Shown here piece by piece: positions 1 through 5,636 of a DNA stretch of 5,865 nucleotides; within the stretch, counting starts at the first letter, position 1; every line of letters begins with the position of its first letter. Below the pieces are notes generated by a model. It saw only the letters and a list, made by a program, of their open reading frames with translations. It was not told where the DNA came from and did no database searches. Made by a program: the position numbers and the translations under genes. This stretch comes from Deltaproteobacteria bacterium. Its GTDB lineage: Bacteria; Bdellovibrionota; O2-12-FULL-43-9; JACQJE01. The DNA lies in NCBI GenBank assembly GCA_016205125.1, contig JACQJE010000079.1, forward strand, positions 1 to 5,865, read 5' to 3'.

Positions 1-2
1 AA

Positions 3-1574
3 CAGCATCATCCCAAATATAATATTTCTCTGCGCGACGACAAAAGCTATCCTTATCTCCGATTGAGTGTGCAAGAGACCTTTCCTGGGATTGAGATCAT
101 CCGCCGCCCGCGGGATGACGGGGCGCTCTACTTCGGGCCTTATAGTTCTGCTCAGTCGCTCAAGGAGATCAAGCGGCTTCTGCAGAAGGTTTTTAATATC
201 CGCGATTGCAGTCAGCAGAAATTTTCAAATCGGACACGCCCCTGCCTAAACTTCGACCTCCACCTCTGCAGTGCCCCTTGCGTTCGCTTTATTGATGAGG
301 AGCAGTATCGAACCACTGTTGAGGAGATGATCGCTTTCTTGCGCGGTCAGAATCGGGAGCTGATCGAGTCGCTCAGGAAAGAGATGGAAAAGAGTTCTGA
401 ATCTCTCAATTTTGAGCGCGCACTCAAATTGCGCGACCAACTGCGAGCCATCGATCGGGTGCTGGAGCATCAGCATGTTCTCTCTGAGAAGGTCATTGAC
501 CAGGATCTCTTTGGTATTTTTCGCGAAGGGGGGCTCTGCCTTATAGTCATTCTCACCGTGCGGGGGGGTCTGCTCCTCGGGAAACAGCAGTTCCCCTTTC
601 ATAAGGCTCAAGGCGAGACAGAGGAGATCTTGTCGAGCTTTCTTCACCAATATTATGAGAAAAATTTCATCCCAAAGGAAATTCTTCTTCCACTGCAGAT
701 CGAAGAGGCTGGCCTGCTGACTGAACTGCTGGGAAATCGGAAGGGAGAGCGGGTCCTGCTCCATGCACCTCAGCGAGGGGAGAAGAAGGCGCTGGTCAAG
801 ATGGCAGAGGAGAATGCCAGGGAGCTCAGCGCCACAGTGCTTCAGAGGGTGGAAGAGATCGAAGAGTCCCTTCTGGAACTGCAGAATAAGCTGGGACTCT
901 CAGATGTCCCGAGGATCATCGAATGCTACGATATCTCCACCCTCTTCGGAAAAGAATCGGTTGGATCCCGCGTCAGATTTGTCGATGGAGAGCCGCAGAA
1001 GTCAGGCTATCGGCACTACCGCATTCGGGAGGTGGAAGGGATGGATGACTTCGCGATGATTGCGGAGGTGATTGAGCGCCGGGTTTTGCGAGGGGGAGAG
1101 ATGCCCGATCTGATGGTCATTGATGGAGGAAGAGGGCAGTTGAATGCGGCGCTCAAGACTTTGGAGAAACTCGAAATTGAACATGTGGAGGTGGTCGGAC
1201 TTGCGAAAGAGCGCGTCAAACGAGATTACCGCGCAACAAAAATTGAAAAGAAGATCGATCGCGTTTTCATCCCTGACCGGGATGAGCCTCTCACCCTCGA
1301 TCCTCGGAGCCCGGCCCTTCATCTTTTGCAGCGGATTCGCGATGAATCGCACCGTTTCGCCATCACCTTTCATCAGCAGAGGCGCGGAAAGCTCGGAATG
1401 CGCTCCATTCTGGATGAGATCCCTGGGATCGGAAAAGCAAAACGCCTTTCGCTTCTCCGCCACTTTGGGAGTGTCGCAGCGATCAAAGAGGCGTCCGTCA
1501 AAGAGTTGGAATCTGTCCCCGGGATGAGCCGGTCACTTGCCCAAAAAATCCGGGATTTTTTTCGAAAGTCCTAA
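3..1574 (+). CDS. uvrC: UvrABC excinuclease subunit UvrC, 5' end outside window
   Basis: UvrC is the dual-incision nuclease of nucleotide excision repair; UvrB-DNA recruits it to cut 3' and 5' of a lesion. The frame is open from base 3, so the gene enters from the left: 523 residues are present and roughly 85 N-terminal ones (most of the GIY-YIG nuclease domain) are missing compared with E. coli UvrC (610 aa). With codon 3-5 as residue 1: the end of GIY-YIG (to about 45, LYFGPYSSA); four cysteines C69, C81, C89, C93 with the same spacing as E. coli C154/166/174/178, its Fe-S ligands; a UVR UvrB-binding motif at about 127-160 (NFERALKLRDQL); the RNase H-like nuclease with D310 (ECYDIS), D374 (VIDGGRGQLNAA) and H450 (DESHRFAITFH); and two C-terminal helix-hairpin-helix motifs at about 466-521 (LDEIPGIGKAK, LESVPGM). 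All catalytic residues in view are intact. The TTG at 63 is internal, not the start. Confidence 0.97.
   Translation, partial: QHHPKYNISLRDDKSYPYLRLSVQETFPGIEIIRRPRDDGALYFGPYSSAQSLKEIKRLLQKVFNIRDCSQQKFSNRTRPCLNFDLHLCSAPCVRFIDEEQYRTTVEEMIAFLRGQNRELIESLRKEMEKSSESLNFERALKLRDQLRAIDRVLEHQHVLSEKVIDQDLFGIFREGGLCLIVILTVRGGLLLGKQQFPFHKAQGETEEILSSFLHQYYEKNFIPKEILLPLQIEEAGLLTELLGNRKGERVLLHAPQRGEKKALVKMAEENARELSATVLQRVEEIEESLLELQNKLGLSDVPRIIECYDISTLFGKESVGSRVRFVDGEPQKSGYRHYRIREVEGMDDFAMIAEVIERRVLRGGEMPDLMVIDGGRGQLNAALKTLEKLEIEHVEVVGLAKERVKRDYRATKIEKKIDRVFIPDRDEPLTLDPRSPALHLLQRIRDESHRFAITFHQQRRGKLGMRSILDEIPGIGKAKRLSLLRHFGSVAAIKEASVKELESVPGMSRSLAQKIRDFFRKS
1543..1562 (+). terminator. AT-rich hairpin with T-run at the end of uvrC (weak)
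   Basis: AAAAAATC (1543-1550) and GATTTTTT (1554-1561) are perfect complements around a 3-nt loop, ending in a T-run, 10 bp before the uvrC stop. It could end transcripts in either direction. The stem is nearly all A-T and lies inside coding sequence (AQKIRDFF), where lysine and phenylalanine codons alone could produce it, so this is only a possibility. Confidence 0.22.
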
Positions 1575-1604
1575 CGCGTGCACTCAAAGTTATCCCCTCT
1601 GTTA

Positions 1605-1633
1605 TTGTCATTTCTCAGGACCTGCGATACAAA
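1605..1633 (+). promoter_or_regulatory. Probable sigma-70 promoter of the lipoprotein gene
   Basis: TTGTCA (1605-1610, 5 of 6 to the -35 consensus) and TACAAA (1628-1633, 4 of 6 to the -10 consensus) are separated by exactly 17 bp in the uvrC-lipoprotein gap. The predicted transcript start is near 1640, giving a leader of only about 25 nt before the ATG at 1664/1667. Confidence 0.5.
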
Positions 1634-1634
1634 T

Positions 1635-1659
1635 CCTCCATTGCTTCATGAAGTGGAGG
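1635..1659 (+). promoter_or_regulatory. Hairpin covering the lipoprotein ribosome binding site
   Basis: CCTCCA (1635-1640) is a perfect complement of TGGAGG (1654-1659), which contains the GGAGG Shine-Dalgarno. Inside, CTT (1644-1646) pairs with AAG (1651-1653) around CATG, with a 3-nt bulge on the 5' side. If it folds, the ribosome binding site is masked. A transcript starting near 1640 would lack the 5' arm, so masking should apply only to RNA reading through from uvrC. That regulatory reading is inference; the complementarity is plain. Confidence 0.4.
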
Positions 1660-1663
1660 CGCG

Positions 1664-2407
1664 ATGATGCGACAGATGATTCTGGGCTCCCTTATCTTTC
1701 TTGCTCTGTTTCTCAGCAGTTGTGCCACAAAAGTCCTGGGGCTCAAGCAGAGCAGCAATTTCACCTATTCGGCGATTATGGATGGCAAGATAGTTGTCGG
1801 GGGGGTGACTTCAGCTCTGGGTCCTCTTGAGGAGGGGAAGAGTGTCTCACTGGCCAATCTCTTAAGGACCTCGATATTAGAGGAACGGAAATCCTTTTCA
1901 GTTGGCTCTGTTGGTGGAGTTATGAATCGGCTTGGTTCTCCGCTCTATCTTCAGATTTCCAATGAATTTCGGATGAACGCAGAGTTGAGCGACGAATCCC
2001 AAAAGCGCCTGAGTAAGGTCTTTTCCGATTATCGATTTGTTGTCTTTGCCCGGATTGAAGAGGATGAAGTGACCCAGAATCGTCGCGAGGAATCGACCAC
2101 CAATGATAAGGGGGAGACCCTCGAAAAGGTGATTGCGACTTCTACCCGAACGATCACCGCTCTCTTGACGGTGTACGATTTGAGACTGAACGAAATTGCC
2201 TGGAGTGGGTCTATTAGCAAAAATGGCATGAATCAAAACGAGTATAAGAAGGCGATGGGCTTGATCATGGTGATTGAGGTGATCAAAGGGGGACCAGAGA
2301 CGACGGACGATCGGATGTATCCTTACCCCAAACCTCCTGCTGACACAGAACTTCTTGAGAGGATTTTCGAGGGCTTTGCCGAGAATCTCCCCAAAAAGGA
2401 GGACTAA
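1664..2407 (+). CDS. Putative lipoprotein of unknown function
   Basis: 247 residues. It begins with a short basic N-terminus (MMRQM), a hydrophobic segment (about 6-17) and a lipobox L17-S18-S19-C20, so it is predicted to be exported by Sec, cleaved by signal peptidase II and lipidated on C20. The mature part has no transmembrane segment and looks mixed alpha/beta. It includes SVSLANLLRTSILEERKSF near the N-terminus, then YRFVVFARIEEDEV, and then TITALLTVYDLRLNEIAWSGSIS, a pattern familiar from conserved hypothetical lipoproteins of proteobacteria and relatives. I do not know a function. Two adjacent ATGs are possible starts: GGAGG at 1655-1659 is 4 nt from the first and 7 nt from the second (1667), so the second is the better-spaced start. 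The gene lies 89 bp after uvrC with its own likely promoter; nothing ties it to DNA repair. Confidence 0.85.
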   Translation: MMRQMILGSLIFLALFLSSCATKVLGLKQSSNFTYSAIMDGKIVVGGVTSALGPLEEGKSVSLANLLRTSILEERKSFSVGSVGGVMNRLGSPLYLQISNEFRMNAELSDESQKRLSKVFSDYRFVVFARIEEDEVTQNRREESTTNDKGETLEKVIATSTRTITALLTVYDLRLNEIAWSGSISKNGMNQNEYKKAMGLIMVIEVIKGGPETTDDRMYPYPKPPADTELLERIFEGFAENLPKKED

Positions 2408-2470
2408 ACCAAACCCCTCAATGATCCACGGCAATCCTTATCCAGAGGGATTAGATGGCAAATAGCTTTC

Positions 2471-2500
2471 TTGACATGAGTGTAACAAAAGTGTTACACT
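2471..2500 (+). promoter_or_regulatory. Promoter of the toxin-antitoxin operon
   Basis: A consensus -35 TTGACA (2471-2476) is followed after 18 bp by TACACT (2495-2500, 4 of 6 to TATAAT). The predicted start is near 2507, leaving a leader of about 16 nt that carries the GGGAG ribosome binding site (2512-2516). The -10 is the right half of a perfect palindrome, so a bound repressor would block RNA polymerase directly. Confidence 0.65.
2479..2500. promoter_or_regulatory. Palindromic operator for antitoxin autoregulation
   Basis: AGTGTAAC (2479-2486) and GTTACACT (2493-2500) form a perfect 8-bp inverted repeat around AAAAGT, filling the spacer and -10 of the promoter and ending 22 bp before the antitoxin ATG. 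Antitoxins with a ribbon-helix-helix fold commonly bind such palindromes, alone or with their toxin, to repress their own operon. That this is the site bound here is inferred from position and symmetry. Confidence 0.65.
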
Positions 2501-2522
2501 TTGACTGGAAAGGGAGAAGAAC

Positions 2523-2747
2523 ATGCCAACAACAAAAAAAAGAATCAATATCACTCTGAATGACCCATTGTATCGCGCCCTAAGCCGGCTCTCCGAAGAG
2601 GAAAAACGTTCCTTATCGGGTCTGTGTCTACACTTGATTGAGCGGGCGTTAGAACTGGAAGAAGATCTCTATTTTTCGCACATCGCGGACAAACGACTTG
2701 CGCAAAAAGAGAAGCGCATCCCACATGCGAAGGCCTGGGATGAATGA
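2523..2747 (+). CDS. Ribbon-helix-helix (CopG/RelB-type) antitoxin
   Basis: 74 residues. The N-terminus has the RHH layout: a beta strand at about 6-12 (KRINITL), helix A at about 14-27 (DPLYRALSRLSEEE) and helix B at about 30-47 (SLSGLCLHLIERALEL). Two strands pair in the dimer and enter the DNA major groove. The acidic-then-basic C-terminal tail (about 48-74, ending RIPHAKAWDE) resembles the toxin-wrapping tail of antitoxins paired with RelE-fold toxins. The start is set by GGGAG at 2512-2516, 6 nt from the ATG. The stop overlaps the toxin start by 4 nt (ATGA), so the two are translationally coupled. Expected roles are neutralising the toxin and repressing the operon through the palindrome in its promoter. 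The family is confident; partner and operator specificity are inferred from context. Confidence 0.88.
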   Translation: MPTTKKRINITLNDPLYRALSRLSEEEKRSLSGLCLHLIERALELEEDLYFSHIADKRLAQKEKRIPHAKAWDE

Positions 2748-3010
2748 ACTACAAGATTGAGTATTTGGACTCTGTTGTGCGAGAGGATATACCTCAGATC
2801 TCACCACCCGATCGCAGACGGATAAAGAGAGCTATCGAAGAGAGACTTCAGACGAAGCCCCTCGAATTTGGAAAACCGCTACAATATAGCCTGAAAGGAT
2901 GCAGGCGGCTCAGAGTTGGAGATTATCGAGTCATCTTTGTGATTGAAGAGCCTAATCTTGTCAAGATCGTCAAAATTGGCCATCGAAAGGAAGTTTACGA
3001 TCGAAGATAG
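2744..3010 (+). CDS. RelE/ParE-superfamily toxin, likely mRNA interferase
   Basis: 88 residues, the usual length of the family. It shows the RelE fold order: an N-terminal strand (YKIEYLDSVV), two helices (about 12-38, DRRRIKRAIEERLQT), then a basic beta-sheet with KPLQYSLKGCRRLRVGDYRVIFVI (45-67, given here as one segment of the fold) and C-terminal IGHRKEVYDRR. R57, R62, H80, R81 and Y85 sit where RelE relatives carry residues for RNA binding and ribosome-dependent mRNA cleavage, so the toxin looks intact. RelE-type action is likelier than ParE-type gyrase poisoning because of the GDYRVIF and GHRKEVY signatures, but sequence alone does not settle it. It is translated from an ATG overlapping the antitoxin stop, with no ribosome binding site of its own, so synthesis depends on antitoxin translation. 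Confidence 0.9.
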   Translation: MNYKIEYLDSVVREDIPQISPPDRRRIKRAIEERLQTKPLEFGKPLQYSLKGCRRLRVGDYRVIFVIEEPNLVKIVKIGHRKEVYDRR

Positions 3011-3036
3011 AGCGATCTTCGCCGCCATCGTTTTTT
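3002..3036 (+). terminator. Possible terminator after the toxin gene
   Basis: CGAAGAT (3002-3008) and ATCTTCG (3015-3021) form a perfect 7-bp stem with a 6-nt loop, overlapping the toxin stop, and T6 follows at 3031-3036. The T-run is 9 nt beyond the stem, further than in a standard terminator. A weaker alternative stem (3011-3016 with 3027-3032) abuts it. Placement at the operon end supports the call; the geometry does not. Confidence 0.35.
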
Positions 3037-3122
3037 GACCCCCTTACTAATATTTGTTAACACTGAATCAATAGATTCGCGGTAAAGACAAGGCCAATTA
3101 GAATTCAACTTTAGGCAAACGA

Positions 3123-4223
3123 ATGCATTCATTGGACGCTGATTTTTTGAAGCGGCAGGCACTTCCGATAGAACTGGGAGGCCTCCTTCAAAAAATTGGA
3201 GAATTTAAGGGGAGACAAGAGCTTTTTGAGCATCAAACGCCTCAAGTCTTGGAGACCCTAAAGCGGATTGCGCTCGTGGAAAGCACTGAATCGTCGAATC
3301 GAATTGAGGGTGTTGTTGTCCCGGAGAGGCGATTTCGGGAATTGATGGCCCATCCCAGCAAACCGAAAGACCGTTCAGAAGCAGAGATATTAGGATATCG
3401 TCATGTGCTCTCTCGCATTCATGCAAGGCCGGAAAGTTTCTTGATAGATGAGAAAACAATTCGTGAAATCCACAAAGAAATTTACGCACAGACTGACATT
3501 GTGGGAGGAGAATGGAAAAAAAGAGATAATACAATTGAGGAAAGGTTACCGGACGGCCGCTGGATCACACGATTTGTGCCAACGCCAGCAAATGATGTAC
3601 CCCTTTTCATGAAAGAACTTTGCACTCGCTTCAATCGGTTAAGAGATAAGGGACAAATCAGCCCTATGATTCTTATCCCTGCTTTTGTTTTTGATTTTCT
3701 CTGCATTCATCCCTTTGCAGACGGCAACGGGAGGGTATCGAGACTTCTGACTGTTCTTCTTTTGCATCAGGCAAATTTTTCTGTGGGTCGGTTTATCAGT
3801 ATCGAGCGGATCATTGAGGAGTCGAAAGAGACCTATTATGAGGCTCTCCATCTCTCCTCGCAAGAATGGCATGAGAGAAAACATACTTTAAAACCATGGT
3901 GGGAATACTCTCTCGGGATATTAATTAAAGCATATACAGAGTTTGAAACGAGGGTAGAGTCAATCACCCGCTCCCGAGGTGCAAAAACAGCATTGGTTGA
4001 AGATGCCGTAAAAAATCTCCCAGATACTTTTCGTATTTCAGACCTGGAGAGAATTTGCCGTTCTGTGAGCCGCGATATGATCAGGGTTGTGTTAAATCGG
4101 CTTCGCAAAGAGGGGCATCTAACCTGCAAAGGGACGGGGCGAGCGGCTGTGTGGGAGAAACGTGGTAATAAAACCACTAAACGTGGTAATAAACGTAGTA
4201 ATAATTCTAGCAGTACAAAATGA
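3123..4223 (+). CDS. Fic-domain protein, class II, likely adenylyltransferase
   Basis: 366 residues. Fic enzymes transfer AMP (sometimes another phosphate-containing group) from a nucleotide to a hydroxyl on a target protein. The motif H196-PFADGNGR-204, VSR207 is complete: H196 is the general base, D200 binds Mg, and N202, R204 and R207 hold the phosphates. Upstream, S58-NRI-E62-G63 fits the (S/T)xxxE(G/N) inhibitory helix, placed N-terminally as in class II; E62 would block R207. Before the core lie an N-terminal helical Fic_N-like region (about 10-80) and the target-docking flap (about 128-155, GGEWKKRDN to RFVPTP). Residues about 296-345 look like a winged helix (FRISDLERICRSVSRDMI). The last 20 residues are a basic, repeat-encoded RGNK tail. 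No strong ribosome binding site precedes the ATG (TTAGG, 7 nt away) and I see no clear promoter. It follows the TA operon on the same strand after a 112-bp gap. The target is unknown. Confidence 0.93.
   Translation: MHSLDADFLKRQALPIELGGLLQKIGEFKGRQELFEHQTPQVLETLKRIALVESTESSNRIEGVVVPERRFRELMAHPSKPKDRSEAEILGYRHVLSRIHARPESFLIDEKTIREIHKEIYAQTDIVGGEWKKRDNTIEERLPDGRWITRFVPTPANDVPLFMKELCTRFNRLRDKGQISPMILIPAFVFDFLCIHPFADGNGRVSRLLTVLLLHQANFSVGRFISIERIIEESKETYYEALHLSSQEWHERKHTLKPWWEYSLGILIKAYTEFETRVESITRSRGAKTALVEDAVKNLPDTFRISDLERICRSVSRDMIRVVLNRLRKEGHLTCKGTGRAAVWEKRGNKTTKRGNKRSNNSSSTK
4158..4205 (+). repeat. Short tandem-like repeats encoding the RGNK tail of Fic
   Basis: AAACGTGGTAATAAA occurs exactly at 4158-4172 and 4179-4193, with a diverged third copy, AAACGTAGTAATAAT, at 4191-4205. 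The offsets are 21 and 12 bp, multiples of three, so the frame is kept and the protein reads KRGNK, KRGNK, KRSNN. This suggests in-frame growth by slippage or recombination. Confidence 0.75.
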
Positions 4224-4383
4224 AACAAATTACTGTGACCAAATTGTGTCCAAAAGTTGTAGAATAGGGCGGATCCAATCGAACGAATCAGAAGCAATAG
4301 AAAACTCTAAAAGGCCTGTCTCAAGAGCGTGTACGGAAAACCAGCAAAGAATCTGCGATGTTGTGTAAATCCTTGAAATCGCC
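4224..4383. other. Gene-free stretch before the tRNA half
   Basis: I find no supportable gene between the Fic stop and the tRNA half. The short frames on both strands lack ribosome binding sites and family signatures. There is no 5' tRNA half here: the acceptor strand GCGCCTG expected from the 3' half is absent, as is a D-arm. If the tRNA half is an attachment scar, this is the likely inner edge of an integrated element. Confidence 0.5.
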
Positions 4384-4428
4384 TTTCTAATCCGCTGGTC
4401 GCAGGTTCGAGTCCTGCCAGGCGCGCCA
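4384..4428 (+). tRNA. tRNA-Arg(UCU) 3' half, likely attachment-site remnant
   Basis: The 3' half of a tRNA is complete: anticodon loop TTTCTAA (4384-4390, anticodon TCT), 3' anticodon stem TCCGC, 5-nt variable loop, T-arm GCAGG-TTCGAGT-CCTGC (4401-4417, perfect 5-bp stem), acceptor strand CAGGCGC, discriminator G (4425) and encoded CCA (4426-4428). Upstream bases cannot pair with the anticodon stem, and no D-arm or 5' acceptor strand exists, so this is not a working tRNA. Tyrosine-recombinase elements often integrate between the anticodon loop and the 3' end, leaving the intact gene at one edge and such a copy at the other. In this orientation the element would lie to the left and the old tRNA flank to the right. 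Confidence 0.85.
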
Positions 4429-4529
4429 AATGTCAAGCTATTCGAACCAGTAATTTTTAAAAAAAGAAGATTGAGATTTGGCGATGGAAAAGATGTCAGG
4501 CCGCCCCCAAGAGCTAGTTGATTCGCAGT
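4429..4529. other. Gene-free stretch between tRNA half and recombinase stub
   Basis: AT-rich at first (an A-run at 4459-4465), then of mixed composition. I see no gene, RNA or clear terminator. GCAGTTCAAACTCCGC near 4527-4542 recalls a T-arm but does not pair. Confidence 0.4.
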
Positions 4530-4691
4530 TCAAACTCCGCTTATGGCAGCCCTTGAGTAGCTGCTAGAGCCTTGTCGCCAATCTGTTGGGACGATCTGGT
4601 TCTTGCCGACAAAATAATGAACTCGGAAGCCGCCTGGCAAGATTTCGATTTTTTTCACAAGTTTCTGAACGAGTTCAGCCGCAAGGTGGCA
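4530..4691 (-). pseudogene. Recombinase C-terminal stub, probably serine recombinase
   Basis: The minus strand encodes about 53 residues, beginning near CHLAAELVQKLVKKIEIL and continuing PGGFRVHYFVGKNQI, then a serine-rich end and TGA. The pattern of a helix, then KKIEI(L/Y)P, then a beta strand with H and Y, then VG, is familiar from the extreme C-terminus of large serine recombinases/resolvases. The catalytic resolvase domain and zinc-ribbon are absent. Upstream, the same frame runs into the antisense of the DUF3050 gene, so the join near 4691-4732 is where the rest was lost. The stub lies 101 bp beyond the tRNA half, among other mobile-element debris. The assignment rests on family pattern memory over a short stretch; another DNA-binding protein tail remains possible. 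Confidence 0.45.
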
Positions 4692-4732
4692 ATTATTTTC
4701 CGAACATGCCCAACACTGCCGTGAGAAAGCGA

Positions 4733-5512
4733 CTAAATCGCGATGATCGCCAACCGAGCCTGAAGGGCGTCCCAGAAGCGGAGTCGGGCTTCGATGGCTG
4801 TGATGGCAGCTCGTTCGGCGGCTGCCCATTCATCGGGATCGTCATCACAGATCGCCGCCACCATCTGCAACGCCTTGGGGCCATGATCTTCGGCGTCCAG
4901 GTCGATGTGTCGCTCCAGGTAAAAGCGGAAGCGTTCAAACTTGGCCGAAGACTCTTGGCACAACGCATGGATGAACTGGCGGAACATGTCCGGCATGACG
5001 TCTTCGCGACCAAACGCGAACGCGGCTGCGATCTCGCTCGGACGTCCAGCGGTCACAATCTCAAACGTCGTCCGCATGAAATCCCGCTCAGCGTAGCCGA
5101 TCTCAGCGCGAGTCATAGCGTCCAATAGCGAATCTCCCCGCCGCAAAAAATCACAAAACGTTTGCACTCGCCGAGTGTCAGCGCCGGCAGCCAACATCGC
5201 ATCGAGGTACAACTCAAAGTGGCTGAGGTGGCCACCCTGCCCGTCCTCATCGGATTCCTCTCCCAGCACGATCGCATTGATCAACCTCGTGGCCGGATGC
5301 TGCGAGGGAAGCCAAGGCAAATCCACGCAGGTCAGCTTGCGCTGCAATGCCTTCAGCAGCGACATGAAGTCCCACACCGCGAATACATGTGATTCCATGA
5401 ATGCTTGCAATTGAGCGACTGAAGTCACGGTTGAGTAAATCGAGTGCTCCAACAAGCGCTGCCGACCAGGAGCCAACCGCTGTTGCATTTCGCTCAAACG
5501 ATCTTCTTTCAT
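4733..5512 (-). CDS. DUF3050 family protein, heme-oxygenase-like fold
   Basis: 259 residues from the ATG at 5512. It matches the DUF3050 family throughout: FMESHVFAVWDFMSLLKAL (39-57), LPWLPS (65-70), INAIVLGEESDEDG (78-91), HLSHFELYLDAM (95-106), EIAAAFAFGRED (160-171), YLERHIDLDAEDHGPKAL (198-215) and a C-terminal RLRFWDAL. The conserved E40, H42 and D48, E85/E86, E100, and E200, H202, H210 resemble the helix-borne acidic and histidine residues that bind metal or heme in this fold. The family's reaction is unknown to me; cytoplasmic, with no signal peptide or membrane segment. A GTG at 5551 in frame would add 13 residues outside the family match, so the ATG (after TGGGG) is preferred. It is much GC-richer than the Fic region (one 60-base line 63% against 38%). 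The gene appears full length, but an IS-like element now abuts its upstream side. Confidence 0.88.
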   Translation of the reverse strand: MKEDRLSEMQQRLAPGRQRLLEHSIYSTVTSVAQLQAFMESHVFAVWDFMSLLKALQRKLTCVDLPWLPSQHPATRLINAIVLGEESDEDGQGGHLSHFELYLDAMLAAGADTRRVQTFCDFLRRGDSLLDAMTRAEIGYAERDFMRTTFEIVTAGRPSEIAAAFAFGREDVMPDMFRQFIHALCQESSAKFERFRFYLERHIDLDAEDHGPKALQMVAAICDDDPDEWAAAERAAITAIEARLRFWDALQARLAIIAI

Positions 5513-5564
5513 CGGGAACCCCACGGATTCATCAGAAACGCCGGCCAACACTAGTGTAGTGTCT

Positions 5565-5636
5565 TACAAATAACCGGAGTTATTTTTAAATTTGTCGTAT
5601 GCTCCTTTCATGCCACGACGCGCTATACAAATAACC
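5565..5636 (+). repeat. Repeated AAATAAC motif at the IS end
   Basis: TACAAATAACC is present exactly at 5565-5575 and again at 5626-5636, 61 bp apart. Between them, GTTATTT (5579-5585) is the exact reverse complement of AAATAAC (5568-5574), giving a 7-bp palindrome around CGGA. ACAAAT (5566-5571) also pairs with ATTTGT (5590-5595). The first copy is in the presumed IS tip and the last within transposase codons 6-9. Confidence 0.7.

Noticed and set aside
63..65. TTG as the start of uvrC
   Set aside because: The frame continues upstream to base 3 and encodes UvrC-typical residues (HHPKYNISLRDDKSYPYLRL), so the gene simply enters from outside.
246..764. Long antisense frame inside uvrC (172 codons)
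   Set aside because: It is a shadow of strongly conserved uvrC coding sequence, with no family signature or ribosome binding site.
1002..1463. Antisense frame inside the uvrC nuclease domain (153 codons)
   Set aside because: It lies opposite catalytic motifs of uvrC and has no recognisable domain.
2433..2452. AATCC...GGATT inverted repeat after the lipoprotein gene as a terminator
   Set aside because: The stem is only 5 bp with a 10-nt loop and no T-run follows.
3065..3078. GAATC-AATA-GATTC inverted repeat before Fic as an operator
   Set aside because: It is only 5 bp per arm, with no convincing promoter around it; chance is likely.
4158..4205. CRISPR-like array
   Set aside because: The repeats are 15 bp, overlap or are a few bases apart, keep the reading frame and have no spacers.
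4230..4436. Minus-strand 68-residue frame beginning MTFGAPGRTRTCDQRIRK
   Set aside because: This is the antisense translation of the tRNA 3' half, a well-known false protein in databases.
4527..4542. Second tRNA T-arm look-alike
   Set aside because: The flanking bases do not pair as a T-stem, and no acceptor strand or CCA follows.
4692..4829. Upstream part of the minus-strand frame that contains the recombinase stub
   Set aside because: It overlaps the DUF3050 coding region in another frame and has no recombinase features; only the part below about 4691 is supportable.
5513..5551. GTG at 5549-5551 as the DUF3050 start
   Set aside because: The 13 added residues do not fit the family, and the ATG at 5512 is better; the GTG also lies almost at the IS tip.
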